A stretch of 64,000 bases of DNA from Nocardiopsis flavescens (GCF_900141985.1 NZ_FQZK01000002.1:372001-436000); one strand, 5' to 3'; counted from the first letter of the stretch, positions 10,362 through 19,478 are shown. The notes: generated by a model not told the origin, from the sequence alone. Numbers and translations are program-made.

Positions 10362-10608
10362 GTCTCGGTGTCTCATCGCTCGGGGGCGCACCGTCGGGAG
10401 GGCGGCGGAGCGCGTGAGGGTTCCTTGCGTGAATCGTTTTCGAGGATATCCGCGATCACGCGGAGAAACGGGTGGAACCGCGGAACTCGGCGGCTGATGG
10501 CGGGTTTTCGGGACACCTGCGCACTGTGCGCACGATGTCGTGTGAAATGCCGTCCGTGGCGCCTCCTCCCCAGGGGCGCCACGGTGCGCACGTGGCCGCG
10601 GCGGCGGC

Positions 10609-11328
10609 TCAGACCTGCCCCGTCGCCTGCACTCCCCCCTGGGCGCGGCCGGTGGTGAGGGGGACGAGGTCGTCCACCCGCTCGGTGGCGATGGCGTCGA
10701 CGCCCATTCCGATCAGACGCGCCATCTCCGTGAAATCGTTGACGGTCCACGCGGCGATCGAATATCCGAAACGGTGCATTTCTCCGATCGAATCCCGCGT
10801 GATCAGCGTGTGGTGCGTTCCCAGGAACGCCGGCCGCAGGCCGCGCAGGGCCGACTCCGCGGGCGGGGTCGGCTGGTCCCAGGCGATCATGAGGCGGGCC
10901 TCGGGGCTCTGGGCGCGCAGGGCGGCCAGGGTCTCGGTGGATCCGGTGTGCAGGACGCGGGCGCAGGGCCGGTCGCGCAGCAGGGCGTCGGCGGCCAGCG
11001 CGGCCTCCGGGGAGGCGGAGTCGACCAGCAGGGGCGGGCCCTCCTCGTCGCGGAACTCCGCGACGACCTCCATCAGGGTCGGGATGCGCCGCTCCACGTC
11101 GTCGCGGGCTCCGGCGAGTTCGGCGAGGGTCAGGTCGGCCACCGGCCGCGGTGGGGACCCCGGGGTCGCCACGGTGCGTTCGTCGACCAGGACGGGGTAC
11201 CCGTCCGAGGTCAGGTGGACGTCGATCTTGACCAGGTCGGCCCCGGCGCGCCAGGCTGAGCGCAGGGCCGGGAGCGTGTTCCCGGGGAAACGTGCGGTGT
11301 CTCCGCGTAGTGCGATGGACAACGTCAT
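10609..11328 (-). CDS. Degenerate glycerophosphodiester phosphodiesterase-fold protein
   Basis: The protein has 239 residues. The fold signature is clear (NTLPALRSAWRAGAD, LTSDGYPVLVDERTV, and the late AWTVND and GVDAIATE motifs). The active site of ordinary GDPDs is not. The HRG histidine is Leu7 (LRG), PENT is PGNT, the metal-binding E-x-D is K34-I-D36, and the second histidine (HD) is V48-D49. It is therefore likely not a normal hydrolase and may bind a ligand or act on something else. It has no signal peptide. A DeoR regulator is divergent from it across 240 bp. Confidence 0.8.
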   Translation of the reverse strand: MTLSIALRGDTARFPGNTLPALRSAWRAGADLVKIDVHLTSDGYPVLVDERTVATPGSPPRPVADLTLAELAGARDDVERRIPTLMEVVAEFRDEEGPPLLVDSASPEAALAADALLRDRPCARVLHTGSTETLAALRAQSPEARLMIAWDQPTPPAESALRGLRPAFLGTHHTLITRDSIGEMHRFGYSIAAWTVNDFTEMARLIGMGVDAIATERVDDLVPLTTGRAQGGVQATGQV

Positions 11329-11568
11329 GCCGTCAAGGGTGGCAAAGACCACCGGCGCACGTGGGGCAAACAGGAAAAACGCCGGAACCGGCCCCGGCGG
11401 GCGCGGTACCGCGGCGCGAACGGCGGCGTATCCGGGGTGTTCCCACGTGATTGCGAGCGGACTCACGTCGTGGGATAACCGTCCCGGGTGCCGCGAACTG
11501 GGAAACTTTGTTACACGGCGTCGTGACCGCACGGCGCAGCGGCCAGGCCCCCTACTGTGAGGCGAACG

Positions 11569-12342
11569 ATGATTCCGGACCAGCGGCGAGAGCACATCCT
11601 CAAGCTCCTCCAGGAGCGCCACGTGCTGAGTATCAACGAGCTCACGTCGATGCTGTCCGTGTCCCACATGACCGTGCGCCGCGACATCCAGGCACTGGAG
11701 AACGACGGCAAGGTCCTGTCGGTCACCGGAGGGGTGCGCCTCGCGGCGCGGCTCAAGAGCGAGCCGTCCTACCTGGCCAAGGCCCAGCTGGAGGTGCCCG
11801 CCAAGCGGTCCATCGCGCGGGCCGCGGCCGACCTGGTGCGCGAGAACTTCACCATCTACCTCGACGCGGGCACGACCACGCTCCAGATGGTCCCGATGCT
11901 CACCGACAAGGTCGGGCTCACCGTCATCACCAGCGACTTCAACGTCGTCGGGCACCTGATGGAGTACCCGGGCATCGAACTCATCCACACCGGCGGCGTG
12001 GTGTCGCACTCCGACCACTCCTCGGTGGGCCGGTTCACCGCCGAGTTCCTCAAGCAGGTCAACGTGGACCTGGCGTTCATCGCCAGCAGCTCCTGGGACG
12101 CCGAGCGCGGCTCGACGACCCCGTCGGAGGCCAAGGTGATCGCCAAGCAGCAGCTGCTGCGCATCGCCTCCAAGAGCGTGCTCACGGTGGACAGCACCAA
12201 GTACGGGAAGTTCGGCACCTTCCGGGTGGCGAGCCTGGAGGAGTTCGACCTCATCATCACCGACGACCGGCTGCCGCGCTCGGCGGTGGACGAGCTGGCC
12301 GAGCGCGACCTGCGCCTGAAGCTGGTGGAGTGCGAGCGCTGA
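11569..12342 (+). CDS. DeoR/GlpR-family transcriptional regulator
   Basis: The protein has 257 residues. It has an N-terminal DeoR winged helix-turn-helix (residues about 5-57, with HMTVRRDIQALE as the recognition region) and a C-terminal sugar-phosphate sensor domain of the DeoRC type (DAGTTTLQ, SDFNVV, STKYGKFG). Such proteins usually repress sugar or glycerol catabolism and respond to phosphorylated sugars. The ATG at 11569 has GAGG 7 nt upstream and was preferred to the GTG at 11557. It is divergent from the GDPD-like gene, which may be its target (inference). Confidence 0.9.
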   Translation: MIPDQRREHILKLLQERHVLSINELTSMLSVSHMTVRRDIQALENDGKVLSVTGGVRLAARLKSEPSYLAKAQLEVPAKRSIARAAADLVRENFTIYLDAGTTTLQMVPMLTDKVGLTVITSDFNVVGHLMEYPGIELIHTGGVVSHSDHSSVGRFTAEFLKQVNVDLAFIASSSWDAERGSTTPSEAKVIAKQQLLRIASKSVLTVDSTKYGKFGTFRVASLEEFDLIITDDRLPRSAVDELAERDLRLKLVECER

Positions 12343-12358
12343 CCCCGGCCCGCGCCGG

Positions 12359-12811
12359 TCAGCCCTCGTCCTCCTCCGGGTCGGCCGGGGTGAACAGCGC
12401 CAGCTCGGTGCCGTCGGGGTCGTAGAAGAGCAGGGTGGAGCCGTCCTCGCCGTGCACGATCGGCAGGTGGTCCACGTCCCGGTCGGCGAACCGCTCCTCC
12501 CACGCCTCCAGCTCGCCGAGGTTGGCGACGCCGAGGGTGAGCCGGTCCAGGCCGCAGTGCCTGCGGTCGAAGCGGTTCTTGAAGTTGTCCCGGTGCTGGA
12601 TCAGCGCCAGCAGCAGGCCCGAGGCGGGGTGCAGGCACTCGGTCCGCAGCGTTCCTTCGTGGTCGCGGCGGCGGCGGACCTTGAATCCGAGCACGTCGCG
12701 GTAGAAGTCCACGCTCTCGTCGCGGTCGCGCACCGAGAGGGTGATGCGGGCCAGGCCGGTGAGCTGGGGCACGTCGCCCTCTTTCGAACGGCGGGTGTCG
12801 AGGATGGTCAT
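12359..12811 (-). CDS. VOC-superfamily (glyoxalase/dioxygenase-like) protein
   Basis: The protein has about 150 residues and one vicinal-oxygen-chelate domain with two beta-alpha-beta-beta-beta units: LARITLSVRDRDESVDFYRDVLGF at the start, and GLDRLTLGV then LLFYDPDGTELALF at the end. The terminal Glu in DGTEL is the usual metal ligand, whereas the first-half ligand position is less clear. No substrate can be assigned. An alternative GTG start at 12823 adds four residues. It lies tail-to-tail with the DeoR gene, 16 bp away. Confidence 0.8.
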   Translation of the reverse strand: MTILDTRRSKEGDVPQLTGLARITLSVRDRDESVDFYRDVLGFKVRRRRDHEGTLRTECLHPASGLLLALIQHRDNFKNRFDRRHCGLDRLTLGVANLGELEAWEERFADRDVDHLPIVHGEDGSTLLFYDPDGTELALFTPADPEEDEG

Positions 12812-12876
12812 GAGTCCGAGCACGGTGTACGAGCCTAAGGGTGGGAGACTTCCGCGGACCGGGTTTTAACGCGTGT

Positions 12877-14166
12877 TTAGCGCCGGATGTTCCCGGCATC
12901 ACCTCCGGGCACCGGGCCGTCCCCGGCGGGACCCCCGGGGGAGTCCTCCCCGGCACCGGGGGCGCGGTCGTACCAGCGGGTCCGCATGGCCAGCACCGTC
13001 ACCGCCAGGGACACCAGCCCGCCCAGCGTGGCCAGGGCGAACGCCCCCTGGTGGCCGTGGGCGTCGGCCAGGGAGCCGGCCGCCGCCGACCCCAGCGCCT
13101 GGCCCAGGATGAGGCTGCTCAGCACGACCGCCATCGACTGCGACAGGCGGCTGGCCGGCGCGGCCCGCTCCACCAGTGCGAACAGGGTGACCAGGTGCGG
13201 CCCGATGGCCGCGCCCAGCGCGAACACCGCCAGGGCCAGGGTGAGGGCGCCGTGCGGCAGGTACAGCGGCAGGGAGAGCAGGAACAGCCCCGCGGCGGCG
13301 GCCCGGGCCCGGGCGGTGAGCGCGAACCCGGCCGGCAGGGAGGCCATCAGCAGCCCGGCGACGGCGCTGCTGGCCCCCATCACCGCGTACATCAGCCCCG
13401 ACAGGTCGCCGTACCCCGACCCGGCGGCGAACGCGGTGACCCCGGTGGACATCCCGCCGAAGAACAGGCCCTGGCAGAACATGGGCACCGTCAACACCAG
13501 CAGGGCGGGCACGGCGATCCGGCCGCCGCGGCCGGGTACCGGCGCGGACCCGGACGGGGCCGTGGGGTGCAGCGCGAACACCGTCCCGAACACGCACACC
13601 AGCACGGCGGCGCCCAGCACGCTGGCGGTGGGGGAGACCAGCACCGTGAGGACGCCCACCAGGGCCGGACCCAGCACGAAGGCGGCCTCGTCGAGCACCC
13701 CCTCCACCGACATGGCCGCGGCCAGCGAGCGCTCCCGCTCGGCACCCCGGTCTCCTCGGGCCCGGATGAGCACCACCCAGCGGGTGCGCGCCATGGGCGC
13801 GATCTGGGGCAGGCACAGGCCCGCCAGCGCGGCCAGCCCGGCCAGGACGGGCAGGTCGTACCCGGCCAGGACGGCCGCCACGAGCAGGGCGATCAGGACG
13901 CCGTCGACCAGCGACATCACCAGCACCGGCAGGCGCTGGCCGTGGCGGTCGGCGTAGCGGGCGATGACGGGCCCGCCGACGGCCTCCCCCAGGGCGAAGG
14001 CGCCGCTCACCGCCCCGGCCGCGGCCACGCTGCCGGTCGTCCCGGTGACCAGGGTGAGCAGGCCGATGAGGGACATCGAGACCGGCAGGCGGGCCATGAA
14101 GGTCGCCGCGAGCAGCGGCCATCCGGCCAGGTCGTGCATTCGGCGCAGCGTCTCCAGCGGCGACAT
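12877..14166 (-). CDS. MFS transporter
   Basis: This 429-residue hydrophobic protein has about 12 predicted membrane helices and an MFS layout: a RYADRHGQR loop between helices 2 and 3, and a second hydrophobic half after a basic cytoplasmic loop near residue 210. It resembles actinobacterial drug or metabolite exporters, and the cargo is unknown. The ATG at 14166 has AAGGGG 7 nt upstream. It is divergent from the two-component system, which could control it, though nothing in the sequence shows this. Confidence 0.85.
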   Translation of the reverse strand: MSPLETLRRMHDLAGWPLLAATFMARLPVSMSLIGLLTLVTGTTGSVAAAGAVSGAFALGEAVGGPVIARYADRHGQRLPVLVMSLVDGVLIALLVAAVLAGYDLPVLAGLAALAGLCLPQIAPMARTRWVVLIRARGDRGAERERSLAAAMSVEGVLDEAAFVLGPALVGVLTVLVSPTASVLGAAVLVCVFGTVFALHPTAPSGSAPVPGRGGRIAVPALLVLTVPMFCQGLFFGGMSTGVTAFAAGSGYGDLSGLMYAVMGASSAVAGLLMASLPAGFALTARARAAAAGLFLLSLPLYLPHGALTLALAVFALGAAIGPHLVTLFALVERAAPASRLSQSMAVVLSSLILGQALGSAAAGSLADAHGHQGAFALATLGGLVSLAVTVLAMRTRWYDRAPGAGEDSPGGPAGDGPVPGGDAGNIRR

Positions 14167-14353
14167 GCGTCCGCCCCTTTCGTGGTTCCCGTCCCGCGCG
14201 CTCGTCCTGGGCGCTTTCCGGGTTCCGGCACGACGCGACGAGGGGAGACCACGGAAGGGGACCGCAATTCATCCCATGATAGGCGGCCTCGGCGCCGGTG
14301 CTCTGACTTTCGTGGGTACCGGCCCCCGCGCCCCGGTCGGTAGCGTCGGCCGC

Positions 14354-15988
14354 ATGGAAGAACCCGTCGTCGCCCGGGGAACCCGCGCCCGCCGCGCCCT
14401 GGTGCGCGCGCTGCGGCCGCTGCCCGGACCGCCCACCCGGGCGGCCGTGCTCGCGGACACGGCCCTGGGCGTGTTCGGGGCGCTGCTGCTGCTCTCGGCA
14501 CCGCTGTACTCCGCCCTGACCGGGCAGTACGACGCCGGGCAGGCCCTCCTGCGCGGCGGGCTCGGGGTGGCGCTGGCCGCCGCGGCGGCCGTGCTCGCCC
14601 GCCGCCACCCCCCGGCGGCCGTGGTCGTGGCGTCGCTGGCCTCGCTCTGGTTCCTCCCCGGCGGGCTGCTCCTGCTGTGCGTCGCCTACCTCGCCGGCCG
14701 CCGCTCGCCCGACGCCCGCCCCGTCCTGGTCCTGGCCGCCGTGGTCCTGCTGTTCGGGACGGTGTCGCTGCTCGCGGGCCCGGCCCCGCCGGCCGAGTCG
14801 GCCATGGCGGCCCTCACCCTGCTGCTCAACGCCGGCCCGGCCTGGCTCGTGGGCGCCTACCGCCGCCAGCACGCCGCGCTGACCGCGGCGGGCTGGGAGC
14901 ACGCCCGCCAGCTGCGCCGCGAGCACCGCCTGGTGGCCGAGCACGCCCGCAGCCGGGAGCGCTCGCGGATCGCCCAGGACATGCACGACTCCCTGGGCCA
15001 CGAACTCAGCCTCATCGCGCTGCGCGCCGGCGCCCTGGAGGTCGACCCCGGCCTGGGCGGCCCGCACCGCGAGGCCGCCGCCGACCTGCGCGCCACCGCG
15101 GTCACCGCGACCGAGCACCTGCGCGAGGTCATCGGGGTGCTGCGCACCGACGCCGGGCCCGACCCCGTCACCCCCGCGGGGGAGGGCGTGGCCGACCTCG
15201 TCGAGCGCGCCCGCGACTCCGGCATGCGGATCGCGCTGGTCCACGACGTCGACACCGCGGCCCTGCCGCCCATGGTCGGCCGGGCGGTGCACCGGGTCGT
15301 CCAGGAGTCGCTGACCAACGCCACCCGCTACGCCCCGGGCACCGAGGTCGCGGTCTCGATCGCCGGCGACGGGGAGCGCCTGGAGGTGCGCGCGGTCAAC
15401 CCCGTCCCGGAGGGCGCCGAGGGCGTGCCGCACGGCGTCGGCGGCGGGCGCGGCCTCATCGGCCTGCGCGAGCGGGTCCGCCTGGCGGGCGGGGCGTTCG
15501 CGGCGGGCCCCACCGGGGACGGGGCCTGGGAGGTGTGCGCCGTCCTGCCGCTGGCGGGCGGGTCCGCCCCGCCGGGCGAGGCCGCCGACGAGGACGAGGA
15601 CACCGCCATCGACCGGCTCCAGCGGGCCGCCCGGCGCAGGATCCGGGGCTGGTCGGTGGCCCTGGTCGCGGTCCCGGTGGCGGCGCTGGCGGGGCTGGCC
15701 GCCCTGCTGCTCCTGGCGGCCTCCACCGGCATACGCAGCACCACCCTGGAACCGGAGGAGTTCGAGCGGCTGCGGCCGGGCACACCCCAGAGCGAGGTCG
15801 AGGAGGTCCTCCCGCCGCTCTCGGTGCCGTTCGACGCCAGGGAGCTGGCCGAGGGCGCGGTCCCCGAGGGGGCGGTGTGCAGCTACTACCGGAGCAGCGC
15901 CGACCTGTTCGACGCGGAGGCGACGTTCTACCAGCTCTGCTTCTCCGACGGCCGGCTCTCCGGCAAGGGCGAGGCACCGATACGGTGA
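14354..15988 (+). CDS. NarL-type sensor histidine kinase with C-terminal membrane domain
   Basis: The protein has 544 residues. The N-terminal part has several membrane helices (about residues 37-155). The HisKA_3 dimerisation box carries the phosphoacceptor H211 (DMHDSLGH), and the ATPase has VQESLTNATRYAP and GRGLIGLRERV. Unusually, after the kinase domain there is an acidic linker, another membrane helix (about 433-459) and a domain of about 80 residues (about 465-544) beginning RLRPGTPQSEVEEVLP. That opening resembles SmpA/BamE-like repeats (weak, inference). This would place a second sensor outside the membrane. The response regulator follows directly. Confidence 0.88.
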   Translation: MEEPVVARGTRARRALVRALRPLPGPPTRAAVLADTALGVFGALLLLSAPLYSALTGQYDAGQALLRGGLGVALAAAAAVLARRHPPAAVVVASLASLWFLPGGLLLLCVAYLAGRRSPDARPVLVLAAVVLLFGTVSLLAGPAPPAESAMAALTLLLNAGPAWLVGAYRRQHAALTAAGWEHARQLRREHRLVAEHARSRERSRIAQDMHDSLGHELSLIALRAGALEVDPGLGGPHREAAADLRATAVTATEHLREVIGVLRTDAGPDPVTPAGEGVADLVERARDSGMRIALVHDVDTAALPPMVGRAVHRVVQESLTNATRYAPGTEVAVSIAGDGERLEVRAVNPVPEGAEGVPHGVGGGRGLIGLRERVRLAGGAFAAGPTGDGAWEVCAVLPLAGGSAPPGEAADEDEDTAIDRLQRAARRRIRGWSVALVAVPVAALAGLAALLLLAASTGIRSTTLEPEEFERLRPGTPQSEVEEVLPPLSVPFDARELAEGAVPEGAVCSYYRSSADLFDAEATFYQLCFSDGRLSGKGEAPIR

Positions 15989-16032
15989 GCGCGCCCCCGC
16001 GTCCCACGACGAACCACGAGGAGACCACGCAC

Positions 16033-16689
16033 GTGATCAGGGTGCTGATCGCCGACGACGAGGCGATGATCCGCGCCGGGGTACGGGCCATCGTGCAGAG
16101 CGACCCGGGCATCGAGGTGGTGGCCGAGGCCGCCGACGGCCGGGAGGCGGTGGACCTGGCGCTCTCCCACCGGCCCGACGTCGCCCTGGTCGACATCCGC
16201 ATGCCCCGCATGGACGGCCTCGCCGCCGCCGCGGAGATGCGGCGGCTGGTCCCGGCCACGGCGGTGGTCGTCCTCACCACCTTCGGCGAGGACGCCTACA
16301 TCTCCCGGGCCCTGGGAGAGGGGGCCGCGGGGTTCCTGCTCAAGGCGGGCGACCCGCGCGAGCTGATCACCGGCGTGCACGCGGTCGCCGAGGGCGGGGC
16401 GTACCTGTCCCCGCAGGTGGCCCGGCGGGTGATCGACCGCTTCGGGGGCGGGCGCCCGGCCCGCGAGGCCGCGGCCAGGACCCGGGTCGAGCAGCTGACC
16501 CAGCGGGAGCGGGAGGTGCTGGCGCTGGTCGGCACGGGCCTGTCCAACGCCGACATCGCCGACCGCCTGTTCCTGGTGGAGGGCACCGTCAAGAGCTACG
16601 TCAGCACCATCCTCAACCGCCTGGGCCTGCGCAACCGGGTGCAGGCGGCCATCCTCGCCTACGAGGCGGGCCTGGCCTCGGACGGCTGA
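16033..16689 (+). CDS. NarL/FixJ-family response regulator
   Basis: The protein has 218 residues. The receiver domain has acidic DDE at 8-10, phosphoacceptor D54 (VDIRMPRMDG) and the Lys of FLLKAGDP. A LuxR-type helix-turn-helix follows (LTQREREVLALVGTGLSNADIA and VKSYVSTILNRL). It is the cognate partner of the kinase just upstream. The GTG at 16033 has GAGGAG 9 nt upstream. An in-frame GTG at 15985 overlaps the kinase stop and would add 16 residues. Target genes are unknown; the divergent MFS gene is a candidate. Confidence 0.93.
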   Translation: MIRVLIADDEAMIRAGVRAIVQSDPGIEVVAEAADGREAVDLALSHRPDVALVDIRMPRMDGLAAAAEMRRLVPATAVVVLTTFGEDAYISRALGEGAAGFLLKAGDPRELITGVHAVAEGGAYLSPQVARRVIDRFGGGRPAREAAARTRVEQLTQREREVLALVGTGLSNADIADRLFLVEGTVKSYVSTILNRLGLRNRVQAAILAYEAGLASDG

Positions 16690-16787
16690 GCGGGCGGGGC
16701 CGGGGGACTCGAATCCCCGGCGCGCGGGTAGGGGAACGGGAGCGGGCGCCCGCGGGGCGCGCCGGCGGACGGCGGGGAGGGCACGGG

Positions 16788-17444
16788 ATGCTCGAAGAGG
16801 AGGAAGGCGTCCTGCTCGACGCCTCGTGGCGGCGGCTGGCCGGGGACTCCCCCGAGGCGCGGGCCGTGGGGCGCGAGCTGCTCCTGCGCTGGAGCGAGCC
16901 CCACCGGCGGTACCACACCCTCACCCACCTGTGGGCGACGCTGCGGGCGGTGGACGTGCTGGCCCACGAGGCGGCCTCGCCCGACCTGGTCCGCTACGCG
17001 GTCTGGTTCCACGACGCCGTGTACGAGACCGAGCCCGGGCTCGACGAGGACCGCAGCGCCGTGCTGGCCCGCGAGCTCCTCCCCATGACGGGCATGGCCC
17101 CGGAGCGGACCGAGGAGGTGGCCCGCCTGGTCCTGGTGACCAAGGAGCACGCCCCCGGTCCGGACGACCCCGACGGGCAGGTGCTCTCCGACGCCGACCT
17201 GTCCGTCCTGGCGGGTTCCCCGGACGAGTACCTGGCCTACACGGCGGCGGTGCGCGCCGAGTACCGCCGGGTGTCCGACGCGGACTTCCGGGCGGGCCGC
17301 TCCCGGGTGCTGAACGCCCTGCTGCGCGCCCCGGGCCTGTTCCGCACCGAGTTCGGCCGCGTCCACTGGGAGCCCCGGGCCCGGTCCAACATGCTCGCCG
17401 AGCTGGACCGGCTGGCCGCCGGCGCCCCGGCCGACCTCCCCTAG
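16788..17444 (+). CDS. HD-domain metal-dependent phosphohydrolase
   Basis: The protein has 218 residues and is close in pattern to the family of predicted HD phosphohydrolases. Its N-terminal RRYHTLTHL supplies the first histidine. WFHDAVYE (about 72-79) is the HD pair and SDADLSVL (about 143-150) carries the distal Asp. The substrate is unknown; the family includes nucleotide phosphatases. It stands alone between a short GC hairpin and a 150-bp gap. Confidence 0.85.
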   Translation: MLEEEEGVLLDASWRRLAGDSPEARAVGRELLLRWSEPHRRYHTLTHLWATLRAVDVLAHEAASPDLVRYAVWFHDAVYETEPGLDEDRSAVLARELLPMTGMAPERTEEVARLVLVTKEHAPGPDDPDGQVLSDADLSVLAGSPDEYLAYTAAVRAEYRRVSDADFRAGRSRVLNALLRAPGLFRTEFGRVHWEPRARSNMLAELDRLAAGAPADLP

Positions 17445-17595
17445 GCATACCGTCCCGACGTGCTCCGGTGCGCCGCCCGACCGCCCGCCCGACGCCCCGA
17501 CCGCTCGACGGCCCGTCCCGGCTCCCGGGCGGACGGTGTCCCGGTGCGCGGTGACCGGGCGCGCGGGGGCGGCGGCCCCTCCTCGCCGCCGGTCC

Positions 17596-17901
17596 CTACG
17601 GCACGGCGGAGCCCTCCCCGGACGGGGCCGGGGCGGCGGGGCCGAACTTGGGACGGCGCAGGCCGGAGGCCCGCAGCCGGGTCACCAGCTCCCGGCCGCT
17701 CACGTGCTCGGCGCCCAGCGCCAGGGCCCGCGCGTGCAGGTGCTCGGGGATGTCGTAGTGGTCGCGGTCGAAGGCGCGGCCGGGCACGCCCAGCTCCCGG
17801 GCGAAGTCGTGCAGCTCCGCGTAGGAGCTGTCGCTGACCAGGTGCGCGAACAGCCATCCGCGGGGGCCGGGCCAGACGGGGGTGTCGATGAGCACGCTCA
17901 T
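17596..17901 (-). CDS. DUF4031 protein
   Basis: The protein has 101 residues and matches the DUF4031 pattern: a conserved start with SVLIDTPVWPGPRGWLFAHL, then a central Asp/His-rich motif (FDRDHYDIPE). Its function is unknown. The start codon overlaps the stop of the upstream Lrp-type gene in an ATGA junction, so it is translated together with that regulator. The conserved histidines and aspartates suggest metal or nucleic-acid binding, but this is speculation. Confidence 0.8.
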   Translation of the reverse strand: MSVLIDTPVWPGPRGWLFAHLVSDSSYAELHDFARELGVPGRAFDRDHYDIPEHLHARALALGAEHVSGRELVTRLRASGLRRPKFGPAAPAPSGEGSAVP

Positions 17902-18365
17902 GGGGTCCTCGGGGAGGTGACCGGGCGCCAGGGCACCGGGCTGGACAGGATCATCGTGCTGGAGGGGCGGCCGTGCGCGGCGAGGCTGTCGATGACCTCC
18001 TCGAAGTGCTCCATGGAGCGGACCGCGATGAGCAGGACGCAGCAGTCGTCGCCGGTGACCCGGTGCGCCTGGAGGATCTCGGGGAGCTCCAGCGAGCCGG
18101 GCTCGCGCAGCAGGCAGTGCGCCCCGAAGCACTGCATGCGCACCAGGGCGGTCACCGGCAGGCCGGCCGCGGCCGGGTCCACGTGCGCATGGTAGCCCGT
18201 GATCACCCCGCGGTCGGTGAGCCGCCGCACCCGTTCGGCCACCGCGGGCGCCGACAGGTTGACCCGCCGGGACAGCTCGTTGAAGGACAGCCGTCCGTCC
18301 CGCTGGAGCTCGGAGAGTATCCGCTGGTCGACGCCGTCCAGCGCGGTCGCCGCTTGTGAAGTCAT
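17898..18365 (-). CDS. Lrp/AsnC-family regulator, probable kynurenine-operon regulator
   Basis: The protein has 155 residues. The N-terminal winged helix-turn-helix (DGVDQRILSELQRDGR to about residue 55) precedes a RAM ligand-binding domain with GDDCCVLLIAV. It is divergent from the tryptophan dioxygenase gene. A perfect inverted repeat, TACTTTG-N6-CAAAGTA, abuts its start codon, so autoregulation and control of the kyn genes are likely. Tryptophan or kynurenine as the effector is an inference from the neighbourhood. No good ribosome-binding site is present. Confidence 0.85.
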   Translation of the reverse strand: MTSQAATALDGVDQRILSELQRDGRLSFNELSRRVNLSAPAVAERVRRLTDRGVITGYHAHVDPAAAGLPVTALVRMQCFGAHCLLREPGSLELPEILQAHRVTGDDCCVLLIAVRSMEHFEEVIDSLAAHGRPSSTMILSSPVPWRPVTSPRTP

Positions 18366-18384
18366 ACTTTGCAATCCCAAAGTA
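18365..18384. promoter_or_regulatory. Lrp-type operator candidate in the lrp-kynA divergent region
   Basis: A perfect 7-bp inverted repeat (TACTTTG / CAAAGTA, 6-bp spacer) touches the start codon of the Lrp gene and lies about 185 bp before the dioxygenase start. Its size and symmetry fit an Lrp/AsnC binding site. Binding is inferred. Confidence 0.6.
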
Positions 18385-18569
18385 GATTTGCCTGACATGT
18401 TATGGATACCAGGTCGATGTCTTACTTGGGGATGCACCGTCCATTCCTTTTCCCCGTGATCTGCTCGATCATGTGTGCTGACGTACACGGTGCCGTGACG
18501 GGGGCTTCGCCGACGGCACCGCACACACGCCGCCGGCTCGTTCCGCGCAGTACACGAGGGGTTGTCCCG

Positions 18570-19478
18570 ATGCTCACCACGACGTCCGCACAGCAGTGCC
18601 CGTACACCCCCGCCGACGTCGGGGCCACCGACGAGCGGGACCGGGCCCGGCGGGCCCGGGACAACGCGGGACAGCCCACCCTGGCCTTCGACCGCAACAC
18701 CCCCTACGTCGACTACGCCGGGATCGACACGCTGCTGCGCCTGCAGAACCCGCGCACCGGGGAGCCCGCCGAGACGGCGTTCATCATCGGCACCCAGGTC
18801 ATGGAGCTGCTGTTCGTCCTCATCCAGGAGCGCTGGGAGATCGCCCGCGACGCCCTGGAGGACGACGACGTCCCCGGAGCCCTGGCCTGGCTGCGCCGCG
18901 CCGCCGCCGCCCAGGACGTCCTCAACGACTCCTGGAAGCTCCTCGGGGACATGGGCCCCACCGAGTTCAACCGCTTCCGCGACTCCTTCGGCGAGGCGTC
19001 GGGCTTCCAGTCCTTCGGCTACCGCAAACTCGAATTCGTGCTCGGGAACAAGTCCGCCCCCATGATCCGCCCGCACAAGGGCATGGCCGGGGTCGCCGAC
19101 GACCTGCGCGCGCTCCTGGAGCGGCCGAGCCTGTACGACGCCGCGCTGCGCCTGCTGCACCGGCGCGGCCTGCCGCTGCCCGGCGCGGCCGTGGACCGCG
19201 ACTGGACCCTGGAGTACACGCCCGACCCGGGCGTCGAGGCGGCCTGGGGCCTGGTCTACGCCGACGACCGCCCCGGCAACGACCTGTACCTGCTCGCCGA
19301 GGCCCTGATGGACGTCGCCGAGCGGGTGACGCGCTGGCGCCACCTGCACCTCATGGCGGTCAAGCGCGCCATGGGCGGCAAGCCCGGCAGCGGCGGCTCC
19401 AACGGCCTCACCTGGCTCGCCCGCAACGTCGAGAAGGACGTCTTCCCCGAGCTGTGGTCGCTGCGCAGCGCCCTCTGA
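18570..19478 (+). CDS. kynA: Tryptophan 2,3-dioxygenase
   Basis: This enzyme opens the indole ring of tryptophan to give N-formylkynurenine using heme and O2. The 302-residue protein has the family hallmarks: RLQNPRTG near residue 55, then the C-terminal WRHLHLMAVKRAMGGK and GSGGSNGLTWL motifs that shape the heme pocket. The ATG at 18570 has GAGGGG upstream. Kynureninase follows after 64 bp. No kynurenine formamidase gene is adjacent, so that step must be supplied elsewhere. Confidence 0.93.
   Translation: MLTTTSAQQCPYTPADVGATDERDRARRARDNAGQPTLAFDRNTPYVDYAGIDTLLRLQNPRTGEPAETAFIIGTQVMELLFVLIQERWEIARDALEDDDVPGALAWLRRAAAAQDVLNDSWKLLGDMGPTEFNRFRDSFGEASGFQSFGYRKLEFVLGNKSAPMIRPHKGMAGVADDLRALLERPSLYDAALRLLHRRGLPLPGAAVDRDWTLEYTPDPGVEAAWGLVYADDRPGNDLYLLAEALMDVAERVTRWRHLHLMAVKRAMGGKPGSGGSNGLTWLARNVEKDVFPELWSLRSAL

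Noticed and set aside
16700-16720. CCGGGG-GACTCGAAT-CCCCGG hairpin that looks like a tRNA T-arm on the minus strand
   Set aside because: No D-arm, anticodon arm or acceptor pairing is found nearby; it is more likely a hairpin after the response-regulator gene.
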